A stretch of 7,638 nt of DNA from an uncultured Christensenellaceae bacterium (GCA_902373595.1 CABKMX010000047.1:1-7638); one strand, 5' to 3'; numbered from the stretch's first letter, positions 1 through 6,390 are shown. Numbers and translations are program-made. Notes: a model not told the origin generated them from the sequence alone.

Positions 1-420
1 GGGGTAGGGACCGACGATGAAACCGAAATCGCCTATCTTCGATCCTGCGCCGCCGGTGACGGCATTGACGTTCCACGTCTCCTGATAGAGGTCGACCATA
101 AGGTCCTCGTCGACATGAAGGTTGTAAGACGCGTCCTGGTCGCAGTGGACGTTGACGTTGGTGTTGGTGATGACGTCGCCCGAACGGACCGCCTCTTTGT
201 AGGCGAAGATGTATCCGTTCGTCTCGCTGGTCGCGTCGCCGGTGAAGATTGCGGTGTCGCGGTAGGGGTCGGCGGCAACCGAGAGATCGAGCGCGTCCAT
301 GAGAATGTCGTAGGCTTCGTCGTTTCCGATAGGCGTGGTGCATCCCGTCATCGCCATGGCGGCGACGGACAGCAATATGATTGTTGCGGAAATGAAAGCG
401 ATTGTTTTTTTAGTCCTCAT
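1..420 (-). CDS. Putative lipoprotein, 3' end outside the window
   Basis: Reading from position 420 on the minus strand gives 140 codons with no stop, so the gene continues past the left edge. The N-terminus is a lipoprotein signal: basic residues (R2, K4, K5), a hydrophobic stretch to about residue 23, then M24-T25-G26-C27, with C27 the likely lipidated cysteine. Methionine at the -3 lipobox position is less usual than leucine. The mature part visible (28-140) is polar and acidic, with many Asp, Asn and Thr residues, and I do not recognise its family. The start is fixed by a strong SD (AAGGAGG, 436-430) nine bases upstream. The ATG lies inside the last codons of the transporter gene, so the two are probably co-transcribed and translationally coupled. 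A surface or membrane-anchored partner of the transporter, perhaps glycan-binding, is a guess from context only. Confidence 0.8.
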   Translation of the reverse strand, partial: MRTKKTIAFISATIILLSVAAMAMTGCTTPIGNDEAYDILMDALDLSVAADPYRDTAIFTGDATSETNGYIFAYKEAVRSGDVITNTNVNVHCDQDASYNLHVDEDLMVDLYQETWNVNAVTGGAGSKIGDFGFIVGPYP

Positions 421-3139
421 TGCCGGTGCCCTCCTTTTTGGCGTTGTCTGCGGCGGTGCCGTCGCCGGGTTGTTCGACGTCTTGCGGTGCGTCGTCCGCG
501 CCGGAATCGCCTTGCAGTGCGTCGTCCGAAGGCTCGTCGGCGGCTGTGGTCGGCGCCGCATAGTCGGCCGCATGTTCTTGCCGGAACTGTTCGAGATATG
601 CGTCGTCGAAGGTCACGCCGTGCGCCTTCGCGTCCTTTTTGGCGTCTTTGCGGATGCGGCGCTCCAGCTTGATTTCGGCAATCTCGGCGTCCTTTGCCGC
701 CTTTTCGGCGCGAGCCTTTTCTTCTGCCTCGCGGTCGATACGCGCCGCCTCGGCGACGCTCTCGTCATACATGCCGAGGATGTGGTCGAAGAAGTTGTTG
801 CGGTCGTTGTAGTCGATGATGACCTGCTCGCTCTCGATGTACAGCTTGTAAGCCGAAGCAAAGCGGTTGTACTTGAATTGAGCGGAGCGGATGCGCTTGT
901 TCTGCGCCTTCTTTTCCTCCTTGGTGTTGCAGACGACGCCGAGCTCCTTTTTGTATGCCTCTTCGTAGTCATACTCAAGTCCCTTGGGGAAGAAGAGCTT
1001 GGACAGTGATTGCATGATTTTGTAGCGCGTCGCGGTGCGCTTGATCAGCGCCTCGAGCGACTTGGTCAGCCTCGCCGCCTTGCGTTGCGCCCACTCGGTC
1101 ATGTCGGGAGCGGTCTCGCCCTTGCCGCGCCTGTCGAGCTTGGCTTGTTTTGCGGCGCGTCTCTTCTCGGCGAGAGATGCCGTCCACTCGGTCAGATCGG
1201 GGACCTGAACGCCGGACAGGTCGAGGGGGGTGGAGACGACATCGTTTTTGTCGATCGCGACGATAGCCCGCGACAGAGCAAGTTTGACCTGCATCTTGGG
1301 GGTGTCCCACTTGCCGATCTCGGGAACGATGAATTCTTCGATAGCCTCTTTGTCGCGTTTGAGTTTGCACGCGTCCTTGTAGGCGAAACGAGCGTCTTTG
1401 TATGCCTGTTTCTGCTGATGATAGATCTCTTCGAGCGCGAGCAGTTCATCCGTCTTGACGACCTCTTCGCCCTTGGGAGTATCCTTTTCGATGCGCTCGT
1501 AAAGCGCCTCGTATTCCTTCTGCGCGGTCTTGAACACAGCCTTTGCAGCTTTCATCTCTTCCTTCTTTTCCTTGATGTCGGGCTGCGCGGCGTCGCGGCG
1601 TTCGACCATATAGTTGTAGCTCTCGACGAGATCTTTGACCTGATGCGGAGTGAGATCGCCGGTGCGGTAGTCGGTGTTTGCCGCGCGGTATTTGAGCGCG
1701 AGTACGATCATGCTGTGCTTCTCGCGCGACAGATTGTAGAGGAAATAGGGCGCGAGGTTGAGCGCGGCGCCGAGTATGGACAGCGCGCACAGCATATAGA
1801 AAAGACTGTTGCGTACGCTCGGGTCGTACAGCACGTCATAGTTGACGGTGAGGCCGTAGGACTCGTAGATGTACGGCAGGAAATAGCCCGTGAGAATCGT
1901 GACCGGCGTTCCGATCAGCGCAGCGACTTCGAGCATATAGTCGACGCGCTTGCCCGACTGCCACTGTATCGAGTCCTTGACCTCGGCGTTGAGCACCGGG
2001 TTGTAGACGAGCTGCAGCTGGTTGATGAAGGTGTTGATCCACAGGAAGAGGAAGTACAAAAGAGGGATCTCGTAGCACGCGAGCATACAACCGATGAAAA
2101 CGATGTTGAGCACGTTGTGGAAGAGCAGTATGCCCTTGTTGCCCAGCCATTTGAGGAAGAACGGCGTCGCGAACATCGAAAGCCCCGACGCGATCGAAAG
2201 CACCGTCTGCAGAATCCCGTACACGTTCATATCCTGCGTACCGTATATGTAGATCCAGCCGAACAGCACGAGATATGCGCCTTCGAGGAAGTTGAACCAG
2301 GTGGAGACGGTCCTCAGCCACCAGTACTTGTTGCGCCACACGGCGACGCAGCCGCCGATGATGCTGACCTTTTTGACGAAGTGCTTGGACGAGACGATGC
2401 GCTCCTTGCATCCGAAGAATGCGAAGAAGCTGAGGAATACGCCGAGGATACCGATCGGTACGACGATGAATTTGTATGTCCTGATGTCGGTGAATCCGCC
2501 GGTCAGGTTGGAGAATATCGGGACGAAAAGCTGATAGATGGTCGGCGCGAACGAATAGATCAGAGAACTGATGGCGAGCACCTTCGAGCGTTCGGCGGTG
2601 CTGGGAGAGATGACGCTGCCGAGGTTGGTATATGCCGTCTGATAGAGCGGCTGACCTATCGATATCGCGATCGCGAACACGAACACAGCCGTGTATTTGT
2701 CGCTGTACGACATCGATTCGAACGGCAAAAAGACGAAAATGACGCTGATGATCGCAAGCGGCGCGCCCATTATCGCCAGATATGGTCGGAACCTGCCCCA
2801 TCGCGTGTTGGTGTTGTCGACGATCTTGCCGCGAATAATCTGAAAGACGATGTTGAGGATCGTCTGCACGGTGAGCATGTTCTGCAAGTGCATCGGACGT
2901 ATGCCGATGGTCGACGCGAACAGCGTGTTGGTGACGCCGAGAGCCATATATCCGAGCAGATATATGAGCATGTTCTGACCCATTCCACCGATGGAGTAGT
3001 TGAGGATCTCCTTGTACGAGACGTAATTGCCCTTGCCGGGTTTGCTCCAGTGCGAGGTGACGTCCGTGATGATGAAAGAGGCGGCGTTTTTGACTTGGGT
3101 AATGCCTTCGTTGATCTTGCGTTTGATTGTGCTTGCCAT
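410..3139 (-). CDS. GPH/MelB-like MFS sugar transporter with a very long cytoplasmic C-terminal tail
   Basis: This is a 909-residue membrane transporter of the glycoside-pentoside-hexuronide (GPH) type. About 12 hydrophobic segments lie between residues 45 and 470. The loop after helix II carries the family signature NTNTRWGRFRPY (109-120), and a late loop has DSIQWQSGKR (389-398), matching the MelB region before helix XI. GPH proteins are usually about 450-500 residues. Here residues 470-909 form an added hydrophilic domain: charged, probably helical or coiled-coil segments (about 510-605, 655-710, 795-840), then an Ala/Asp/Gly/Pro-rich acidic end. MelB Asp55 and Asp59 align by eye with N96 and Q100, so classical Na+/H+ coupling is doubtful. 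The start has SD GAGGGAG (3149-3143) and a promoter further upstream. Import of a glycoside or oligosaccharide is likely, but the substrate cannot be told. The tail function is unknown; scaffolding or regulation are possibilities. Confidence 0.9.
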   Translation of the reverse strand: MASTIKRKINEGITQVKNAASFIITDVTSHWSKPGKGNYVSYKEILNYSIGGMGQNMLIYLLGYMALGVTNTLFASTIGIRPMHLQNMLTVQTILNIVFQIIRGKIVDNTNTRWGRFRPYLAIMGAPLAIISVIFVFLPFESMSYSDKYTAVFVFAIAISIGQPLYQTAYTNLGSVISPSTAERSKVLAISSLIYSFAPTIYQLFVPIFSNLTGGFTDIRTYKFIVVPIGILGVFLSFFAFFGCKERIVSSKHFVKKVSIIGGCVAVWRNKYWWLRTVSTWFNFLEGAYLVLFGWIYIYGTQDMNVYGILQTVLSIASGLSMFATPFFLKWLGNKGILLFHNVLNIVFIGCMLACYEIPLLYFLFLWINTFINQLQLVYNPVLNAEVKDSIQWQSGKRVDYMLEVAALIGTPVTILTGYFLPYIYESYGLTVNYDVLYDPSVRNSLFYMLCALSILGAALNLAPYFLYNLSREKHSMIVLALKYRAANTDYRTGDLTPHQVKDLVESYNYMVERRDAAQPDIKEKKEEMKAAKAVFKTAQKEYEALYERIEKDTPKGEEVVKTDELLALEEIYHQQKQAYKDARFAYKDACKLKRDKEAIEEFIVPEIGKWDTPKMQVKLALSRAIVAIDKNDVVSTPLDLSGVQVPDLTEWTASLAEKRRAAKQAKLDRRGKGETAPDMTEWAQRKAARLTKSLEALIKRTATRYKIMQSLSKLFFPKGLEYDYEEAYKKELGVVCNTKEEKKAQNKRIRSAQFKYNRFASAYKLYIESEQVIIDYNDRNNFFDHILGMYDESVAEAARIDREAEEKARAEKAAKDAEIAEIKLERRIRKDAKKDAKAHGVTFDDAYLEQFRQEHAADYAAPTTAADEPSDDALQGDSGADDAPQDVEQPGDGTAADNAKKEGTGNED
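430..436 (-). promoter_or_regulatory. Ribosome binding site of the lipoprotein gene, inside the upstream gene
   Basis: AAGGAGG on the minus strand sits nine bases before the ATG at 420-418 and lies wholly inside the 3' coding end of the transporter gene. It decides the lipoprotein start and supports translational coupling. Confidence 0.8.
1091..1201 (-). repeat. Internal PD[LM]TEW repeat in the transporter tail
   Basis: The C-terminal tail of the 909-residue transporter contains PDLTEW (647-652) and PDMTEW (678-683), 31 residues apart, each followed by a basic Ala/Lys/Arg helix-like stretch. This suggests a small internal duplication of one structural unit. Confidence 0.45.
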
Positions 3140-3166
3140 AATCTCCCTCGTTGCGGTACTGCACCT

Positions 3167-3196
3167 ATTCTAACACGCGTCGGTAAAGAAAGGCAA
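3167..3196 (-). promoter_or_regulatory. Sigma-A-type promoter for the minus-strand transporter operon
   Basis: On the minus strand TTGCCT (3196-3191, 4/6 to the -35 consensus) and TAGAAT (3172-3167, 5/6 to the -10 consensus) are separated by 18 bases. The -10 box ends 27 bases before the ATG at 3139, leaving a short leader that contains the SD at 3149-3143. Confidence 0.6.
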
Positions 3197-3235
3197 CCTT
3201 TTTTCAAAGTTTTATTTTTAGATTAGTAGAATAAT

Positions 3236-3250
3236 ATACGGAAAGCGTAT
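3236..3250. repeat. Short inverted repeat ATACG-N5-CGTAT, possible operator
   Basis: Perfect 5-base arms around GAAAG, with two further matching A/T pairs outside one mismatch. It lies about 40 bases upstream of the -35 box of the minus-strand promoter, a plausible place for a regulator site. An operator role is inference; a repeat this short can arise by chance. Confidence 0.3.
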
Positions 3251-3404
3251 TTTCGGCAAAGACAGAATGCGGCTCGGCCGGCGGTTCGGAACAGTCAAAA
3301 ACACAGGGCGCACGGATCGATAAACAATTATAATCGACACGGGCACCAAAAAATATCAGGACACATCAACATCGGATCCGGAAAGAGGGCGGTTGGCTCA
3401 AACG

Positions 3405-3437
3405 CGATCTCGCCGTCCGTGCCGCGCGCCGAGATCG
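3405..3437. repeat. Inverted repeat CGATCTCG-N17-CGAGATCG, possible operator
   Basis: Two perfect 8-base arms (3405-3412 and 3430-3437) are separated by 17 bases, with arm centres 25 bases apart. They lie about 55 bases upstream of the -35 box of the plus-strand transporter. No T-tract follows on either strand, so this is not a terminator. It could bind a dimeric regulator or form a cruciform. A separate 8-base palindrome, CGGATCCG, lies at 3373-3380. Confidence 0.35.
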
Positions 3438-3492
3438 GGCGGAAAGAGCGGGACGGCTGCATAAATTAAAACAGAAATAAGGAAAATATTCG

Positions 3493-3521
3493 TTGACTAT
3501 CGGGCGAGAGCGTGTTAAACT
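3493..3521 (+). promoter_or_regulatory. Sigma-A-type promoter for the plus-strand transporter
   Basis: TTGACT (3493-3498, 5/6 to the -35 consensus) is followed after exactly 17 bases by TAAACT (3516-3521, 4/6 to the -10 consensus). Transcription would start near 3528, giving a leader of about 36 bases that holds a small hairpin and the SD. Confidence 0.6.
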
Positions 3522-3535
3522 TTTATTAAAGAAAA

Positions 3536-3560
3536 TGCGCCAAGGCGCAAAAAGGGAGAG
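3536..3560 (+). promoter_or_regulatory. Leader hairpin and ribosome binding site of the second transporter
   Basis: TGCGCC and GGCGCA (3536-3549) form a small hairpin with a stem of 5-6 bp near the predicted 5' end of the mRNA. The SD AGGGAGAG (3553-3560) follows at once and lies three bases before the ATG at 3564. The hairpin begins with an ATG that opens a 10-codon frame whose TGA overlaps the transporter ATG, but no SD precedes that frame. A similar arrangement precedes the GH3 gene. Confidence 0.5.
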
Positions 3561-3563
3561 ATT

Positions 3564-5318
3564 ATGAGCGAAAACAACGACGCCAAGCCCACACTCAAAG
3601 AAAAGATCAAAGAACTTCCCAAGACACTCAAAGTATTTTGGAAAACGCCGCCCAAGGGCAGATATCTCAATCTCAAAGAGATAGCATGCTTTGCCGGAAG
3701 CGCGTTCGGTATGAGCACGGTCGTAACGGTCGTGTCCGGTCTCATCACCGCGACGCAGATCCCGACGATCTACAACTTCAACGTCATCCACGGTGCGTGG
3801 ATATGTTTGATCGCCAGCGTGCTGGGACTCATCATCCAGCCGTTTTTCAGCAAGCTGTTGCAGAACACCAACACAAAGTTCGGACGCTACAAGCCTTTCA
3901 TTCTGATCCTTGCGCCCATCCTCGCGGTGTTTGCGATCTTGTCGACATGGCAGCCGCAATTTGCCTTGGAGCGGAATCGCGTCATATATGCGTACTGCAC
4001 CTGCATCCCGACGCTCATCCTTTGGAACCTCTTCCAAAACACCTACTATATGCTGCCCGGCGTCGTCACGCCCAATCAACAGGAACGTGCGGACATTTGG
4101 TCGCCGATAGGTCTTGTCATAGGCTTCTCGCCGACTGTCATGAACGTGCTCGGCAACGTCATCAAGAGCTACTTTACCAATTTGGGTAAAGAGTTTATGG
4201 CGTATCGCATCCTCGGCTTTGTCTATGCGGCGGTCGGACTTGCGCTCGTCATGTGCCTGTTCAAGGTCAAGGAGAGGCTGATCGTCACCAACGAAAACAA
4301 GGAAAAGGTCGGCTTGATCGAGGGCTTGAAGATGGTCGTCAAAAACAAGCCGCTGATGGTCTTGACGCTCGCGCTCATTCTCGGCTGCTGCCGTACGGTC
4401 GTCGAGATCGACTCCGAGTATATCGGCAGATTGAGATATGCGGTCACCGAGCTCGGGGAGGTCGACGTCGTCAATGGTCTTGCGATCTTCGGCGGTCTCA
4501 CGATGATCACCGGCTTTGCCGCGACGCCGAACATGATCTTGCTGCCGTTGATGACGCGCAAATTCAACAGCCGCACGATCTTGATGTTCTGGGCAGGCTG
4601 CAACACGGTGGGATATCTCATCCTCGGCAGCATCGGCATAGAGAACATTCCGCAGGGCACTTGGAGCGTCGTCGTGATCACTCTTCTGCGGTTCATCTCG
4701 CTGTTCAACGCGATCGCGTCGCTACAGCCGCTGATGATGGCGCAGCTGTCCGACTATCAACAGCTCAAGACGGGCAAGCGTCTCGAGGGCTTCATTCAGA
4801 CGTTCCTCTATGCGCTCGTACTCGTGTTCACCAACATCGGCATCGTCGTGATGGCTTATGTCAAGGACGCGATGGGCTATCAGTCCTCCAACCTTGTCAA
4901 GCCCAGCACGATTCCCGAAGATGAGTTTTGGGCGCCCGACGCCGCCACCGTCGAGAGCGCGCTCAACTACTACAACGTAGCGTTCATAGTTTCGGCTGTG
5001 TCCGCGGCGTTGATGTTCATCACGCTCCTCTTCTACAAGCTGGGCAAGAAGGAGCACGCCGAGGTCGTGCGTCAATTGCGTGAGCGCGGTCTTGCGCAGG
5101 GCAACGAGCAGGAAGAGGCTGAGGCGGTCGGCATCGCCGAGAACGTCGAGGCGGAGATCGCGATGGAGCAAGCCGCTCTCGGTGCGACGGGCGAAGGCGG
5201 CGAAGCCGCAAACGGTAACGACGCCGCCGATATGAATACCGACGCGCCGAACGCGCCCGAAGTCGTCGACAACGGGTCGGGAGAGGTCAAGGACGACGCT
5301 CCGCCCGAGGACAAGTAA
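3564..5318 (+). CDS. GPH/MelB-like MFS sugar transporter with a short acidic C-terminal tail
   Basis: This 584-residue protein has about 12 hydrophobic segments between residues 40 and 491. The helix II-III loop reads NTNTKFGRYKPF (101-112) and the late loop reads QLSDYQQLKTGKRLEG (394-409); both are recognisable GPH-family positions. MelB Asp59 aligns by eye with Q92 and Asp55 with G88, while the proline after Asp59 is kept (P93), so cation coupling may differ from MelB. The N-terminus shares the pattern P-x-K-G-x-Y-x-x-x-K-E-I (30-40) with the divergent transporter, supporting paralogy. Residues 492-584 form a hydrophilic tail ending in an Ala/Asp/Gly/Pro-rich acidic stretch, like the end of the other transporter but much shorter. 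The start is set by the SD at 3553-3560. Uptake of a glycoside or short oligosaccharide is the likely role; the substrate is unknown. Confidence 0.9.
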   Translation: MSENNDAKPTLKEKIKELPKTLKVFWKTPPKGRYLNLKEIACFAGSAFGMSTVVTVVSGLITATQIPTIYNFNVIHGAWICLIASVLGLIIQPFFSKLLQNTNTKFGRYKPFILILAPILAVFAILSTWQPQFALERNRVIYAYCTCIPTLILWNLFQNTYYMLPGVVTPNQQERADIWSPIGLVIGFSPTVMNVLGNVIKSYFTNLGKEFMAYRILGFVYAAVGLALVMCLFKVKERLIVTNENKEKVGLIEGLKMVVKNKPLMVLTLALILGCCRTVVEIDSEYIGRLRYAVTELGEVDVVNGLAIFGGLTMITGFAATPNMILLPLMTRKFNSRTILMFWAGCNTVGYLILGSIGIENIPQGTWSVVVITLLRFISLFNAIASLQPLMMAQLSDYQQLKTGKRLEGFIQTFLYALVLVFTNIGIVVMAYVKDAMGYQSSNLVKPSTIPEDEFWAPDAATVESALNYYNVAFIVSAVSAALMFITLLFYKLGKKEHAEVVRQLRERGLAQGNEQEEAEAVGIAENVEAEIAMEQAALGATGEGGEAANGNDAADMNTDAPNAPEVVDNGSGEVKDDAPPEDK

Positions 5319-5329
5319 CCGAACATGGC

Positions 5330-5356
5330 AAGGCGCACCTTTCGGGGTGCGCTTTT
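5330..5356 (+). terminator. Short intrinsic terminator or attenuator between transporter and HAD gene
   Basis: A 10-bp stem (5330-5339 with 5346-5355, including one G-T wobble) closes a TTTCGG loop and runs into only four T bases. It begins 11 bases after the transporter stop. The T-run is short, so termination is probably partial and some transcripts should continue into the HAD gene. The HAD SD starts two bases later, so the hairpin could also influence its translation. Confidence 0.6.
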
Positions 5357-5365
5357 CGGAGGAAT

Positions 5366-6235
5366 ATGAAAAAGAACAAGATCCCCACGATCGCATTGAT
5401 GTACGACTTCGACAAGACGTTGTGCACGACCGATATGCAGAATTACGAGCTCATCCCCAACCTCGGGGTCAAAAAGGACGCGTTTTGGAACAAGGCGACC
5501 GAGCTTGCCGAAAATCCCGACGCGCCGATGGACCGCGTGCTCGCATATATGTATCAGATATTGCGCGCATCGAAAGCGGCGGAGAGGCCGGTGCGCCGCG
5601 AGAACTTTGTGCAATTCGGCAAGAGCGTGGAGTTCTTCCCGGGTGTGACCGAGTGGTTTGCGCGGATCAACGAGTACGGCAAGTCACAGGGCGTGCAGGT
5701 CGAGCACTACATCATCTCTTCGGGGCTCAAAGAGATCATCGAGGGGACGGCAATCGCGGACGAGTTCAAGCGCATATATGCATGCGAATTCCACTATGAC
5801 GAGAACGGCGCGGCGGTATGGCCTGCGGTCGCGGTCAACTTCACAGGCAAGACGCAATTCCTCTACCGCATCAACAAGCAGGCGCTCGAGCTCTGGGACG
5901 ACCGCACGATCAATCAATATGTGCCCGAAAACGAGCGGCCCGTGCCATTCCGCAACATGATCTACTTCGGCGACGGAGTGACCGATATCCCTTGCATGAA
6001 GCTGGTCAAAGTGGGCGGAGGCTGTTCGATCGGCGTCTATTCCGGCCGCAAGCCGCAGGTGTGCGAGCGGCTGATCGGCGAGGGCAGGGTCGACTTTGTG
6101 TTCAAAGCCGACTACTCCGAGGGCAGCGACCTCGACAAATGCGTCAAGGACGTGATTACACAGATGGCGAGCAAGGACAGACTCGTCCGACTCAGTCTCA
6201 AACAGAGCGAAAGATCCGTAAACAACGGGAAATAA
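5366..6235 (+). CDS. HAD-superfamily phosphatase-like hydrolase
   Basis: This 289-residue soluble protein has the haloacid dehalogenase (HAD) motifs in order. Motif I is D14-F-D16-K-T18, with D14 the expected nucleophile and D16 the acid/base. Motif II is the serine of ISSG (117-120). A candidate motif III lysine is K162 in GKTQF. Motif IV is GDGVTD (202-207), with D203 and D207 for Mg2+ binding. The insert between motifs I and II (about 20-112) fits a C1-type helical cap, as in the phosphoserine-phosphatase-like branch. The family normally transfers phosphate from a small metabolite to water in the cytoplasm. No substrate can be assigned. The SD GGAGG (5358-5362) is only three bases from the ATG, unusually close, but the next ATG would fall just before motif I. 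It lies downstream of a transporter across a weak terminator, so a link to imported-sugar metabolism is plausible but unproven. Confidence 0.85.
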   Translation: MKKNKIPTIALMYDFDKTLCTTDMQNYELIPNLGVKKDAFWNKATELAENPDAPMDRVLAYMYQILRASKAAERPVRRENFVQFGKSVEFFPGVTEWFARINEYGKSQGVQVEHYIISSGLKEIIEGTAIADEFKRIYACEFHYDENGAAVWPAVAVNFTGKTQFLYRINKQALELWDDRTINQYVPENERPVPFRNMIYFGDGVTDIPCMKLVKVGGGCSIGVYSGRKPQVCERLIGEGRVDFVFKADYSEGSDLDKCVKDVITQMASKDRLVRLSLKQSERSVNNGK

Positions 6236-6252
6236 CAACAGGAGCAAGGATC

Positions 6253-6327
6253 ATGAAAAGACTTTTGCGGCAATGCTCGCGGCGGCGCTGTTCGCCGCGT
6301 GCGCGAGCCTTTGCGCGTGTAATGTAA
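6253..6327 (+). pseudogene. Frameshifted remnant of a small lipoprotein gene
   Basis: An SD (AGGAG, 6240-6244) lies eight bases before an ATG at 6253, which opens only a 24-codon Arg-rich frame ending at 6327. If the run of four A after the ATG (6256-6259) had one more A, the frame would read MKKTFAAMLAAALF followed by AACASLCACNV. That is a typical lipoprotein signal with candidate cysteines, the last at 6318-6320. Composition changes sharply from GC-rich to AT-rich right after this cysteine, and the terminator follows. I read this as the 5' end of a lipoprotein gene whose mature part is lost. A sequencing error in the A-run plus a very short lipoprotein is the alternative. The other transporter operon also carries a lipoprotein gene, so the two operons may once have been parallel. 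Confidence 0.55.
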
Positions 6328-6349
6328 AATATTGGCAAAATTTATGGAC

Positions 6350-6390
6350 AAAAAGGGTATGCGTAAACGCGCACACCCTTTTTATTTTAT
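6350..6390 (+). terminator. Intrinsic terminator ending the transporter-HAD operon
   Basis: Two 14-base arms (6350-6363 and 6370-6383) pair with a single A-C mismatch around a 6-base loop, followed by a T-rich run to 6390. The left arm begins AAAAAGGGT, so the structure has an A-tract before and a T-tract after the stem and could work in both directions. It isolates the GH3 gene from upstream transcription. Confidence 0.85.

Larger units (their letters stand above)
3140..3563. other. Divergent intergenic region between the two transporter operons
   Basis: This 424-base gap separates two divergent transporter genes. It contains one promoter for each side, described separately, and several inverted repeats. 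I see no open frame with an SD, no tRNA-like cloverleaf and no poly-T terminator. Base composition is mixed: AT-rich near 3200-3240 and 3465-3530, GC-rich at 3265-3285 and 3400-3460. No recognisable gene remnant was found in the GC-rich parts. Confidence 0.7.

Noticed and set aside
1010..3226. Very long plus-strand open frame (738 codons) opposite the first transporter
   Set aside because: It is antisense to a clear 12-helix GPH transporter. Its translation is Arg/Asp/Glu/Val-rich without domain logic, and it has no SD. It is a mirror frame caused by GC-rich codon bias.
3266..3320. Short 18-codon frame from an ATG in the GC-rich part of the divergent region
   Set aside because: It has no SD, is very short and Arg-rich, and shows no signal peptide or motif.
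3327..3334. ATTATAAT palindrome giving a perfect TATAAT on both strands
   Set aside because: No acceptable -35 box lies about 17 bases upstream on either strand, and both flanking genes have better-placed promoters nearer their starts.
3405..3437. Inverted repeat considered as a terminator or CRISPR-like repeat
   Set aside because: No T-tract follows on either strand and there is only a single unit with no spacers, so an operator-like or cruciform element is the only remaining reading.
4722..5396. Minus-strand open frame spanning the end of the second transporter and the HAD start
   Set aside because: It crosses a terminator hairpin and two real gene ends on the other strand and lacks its own signals.
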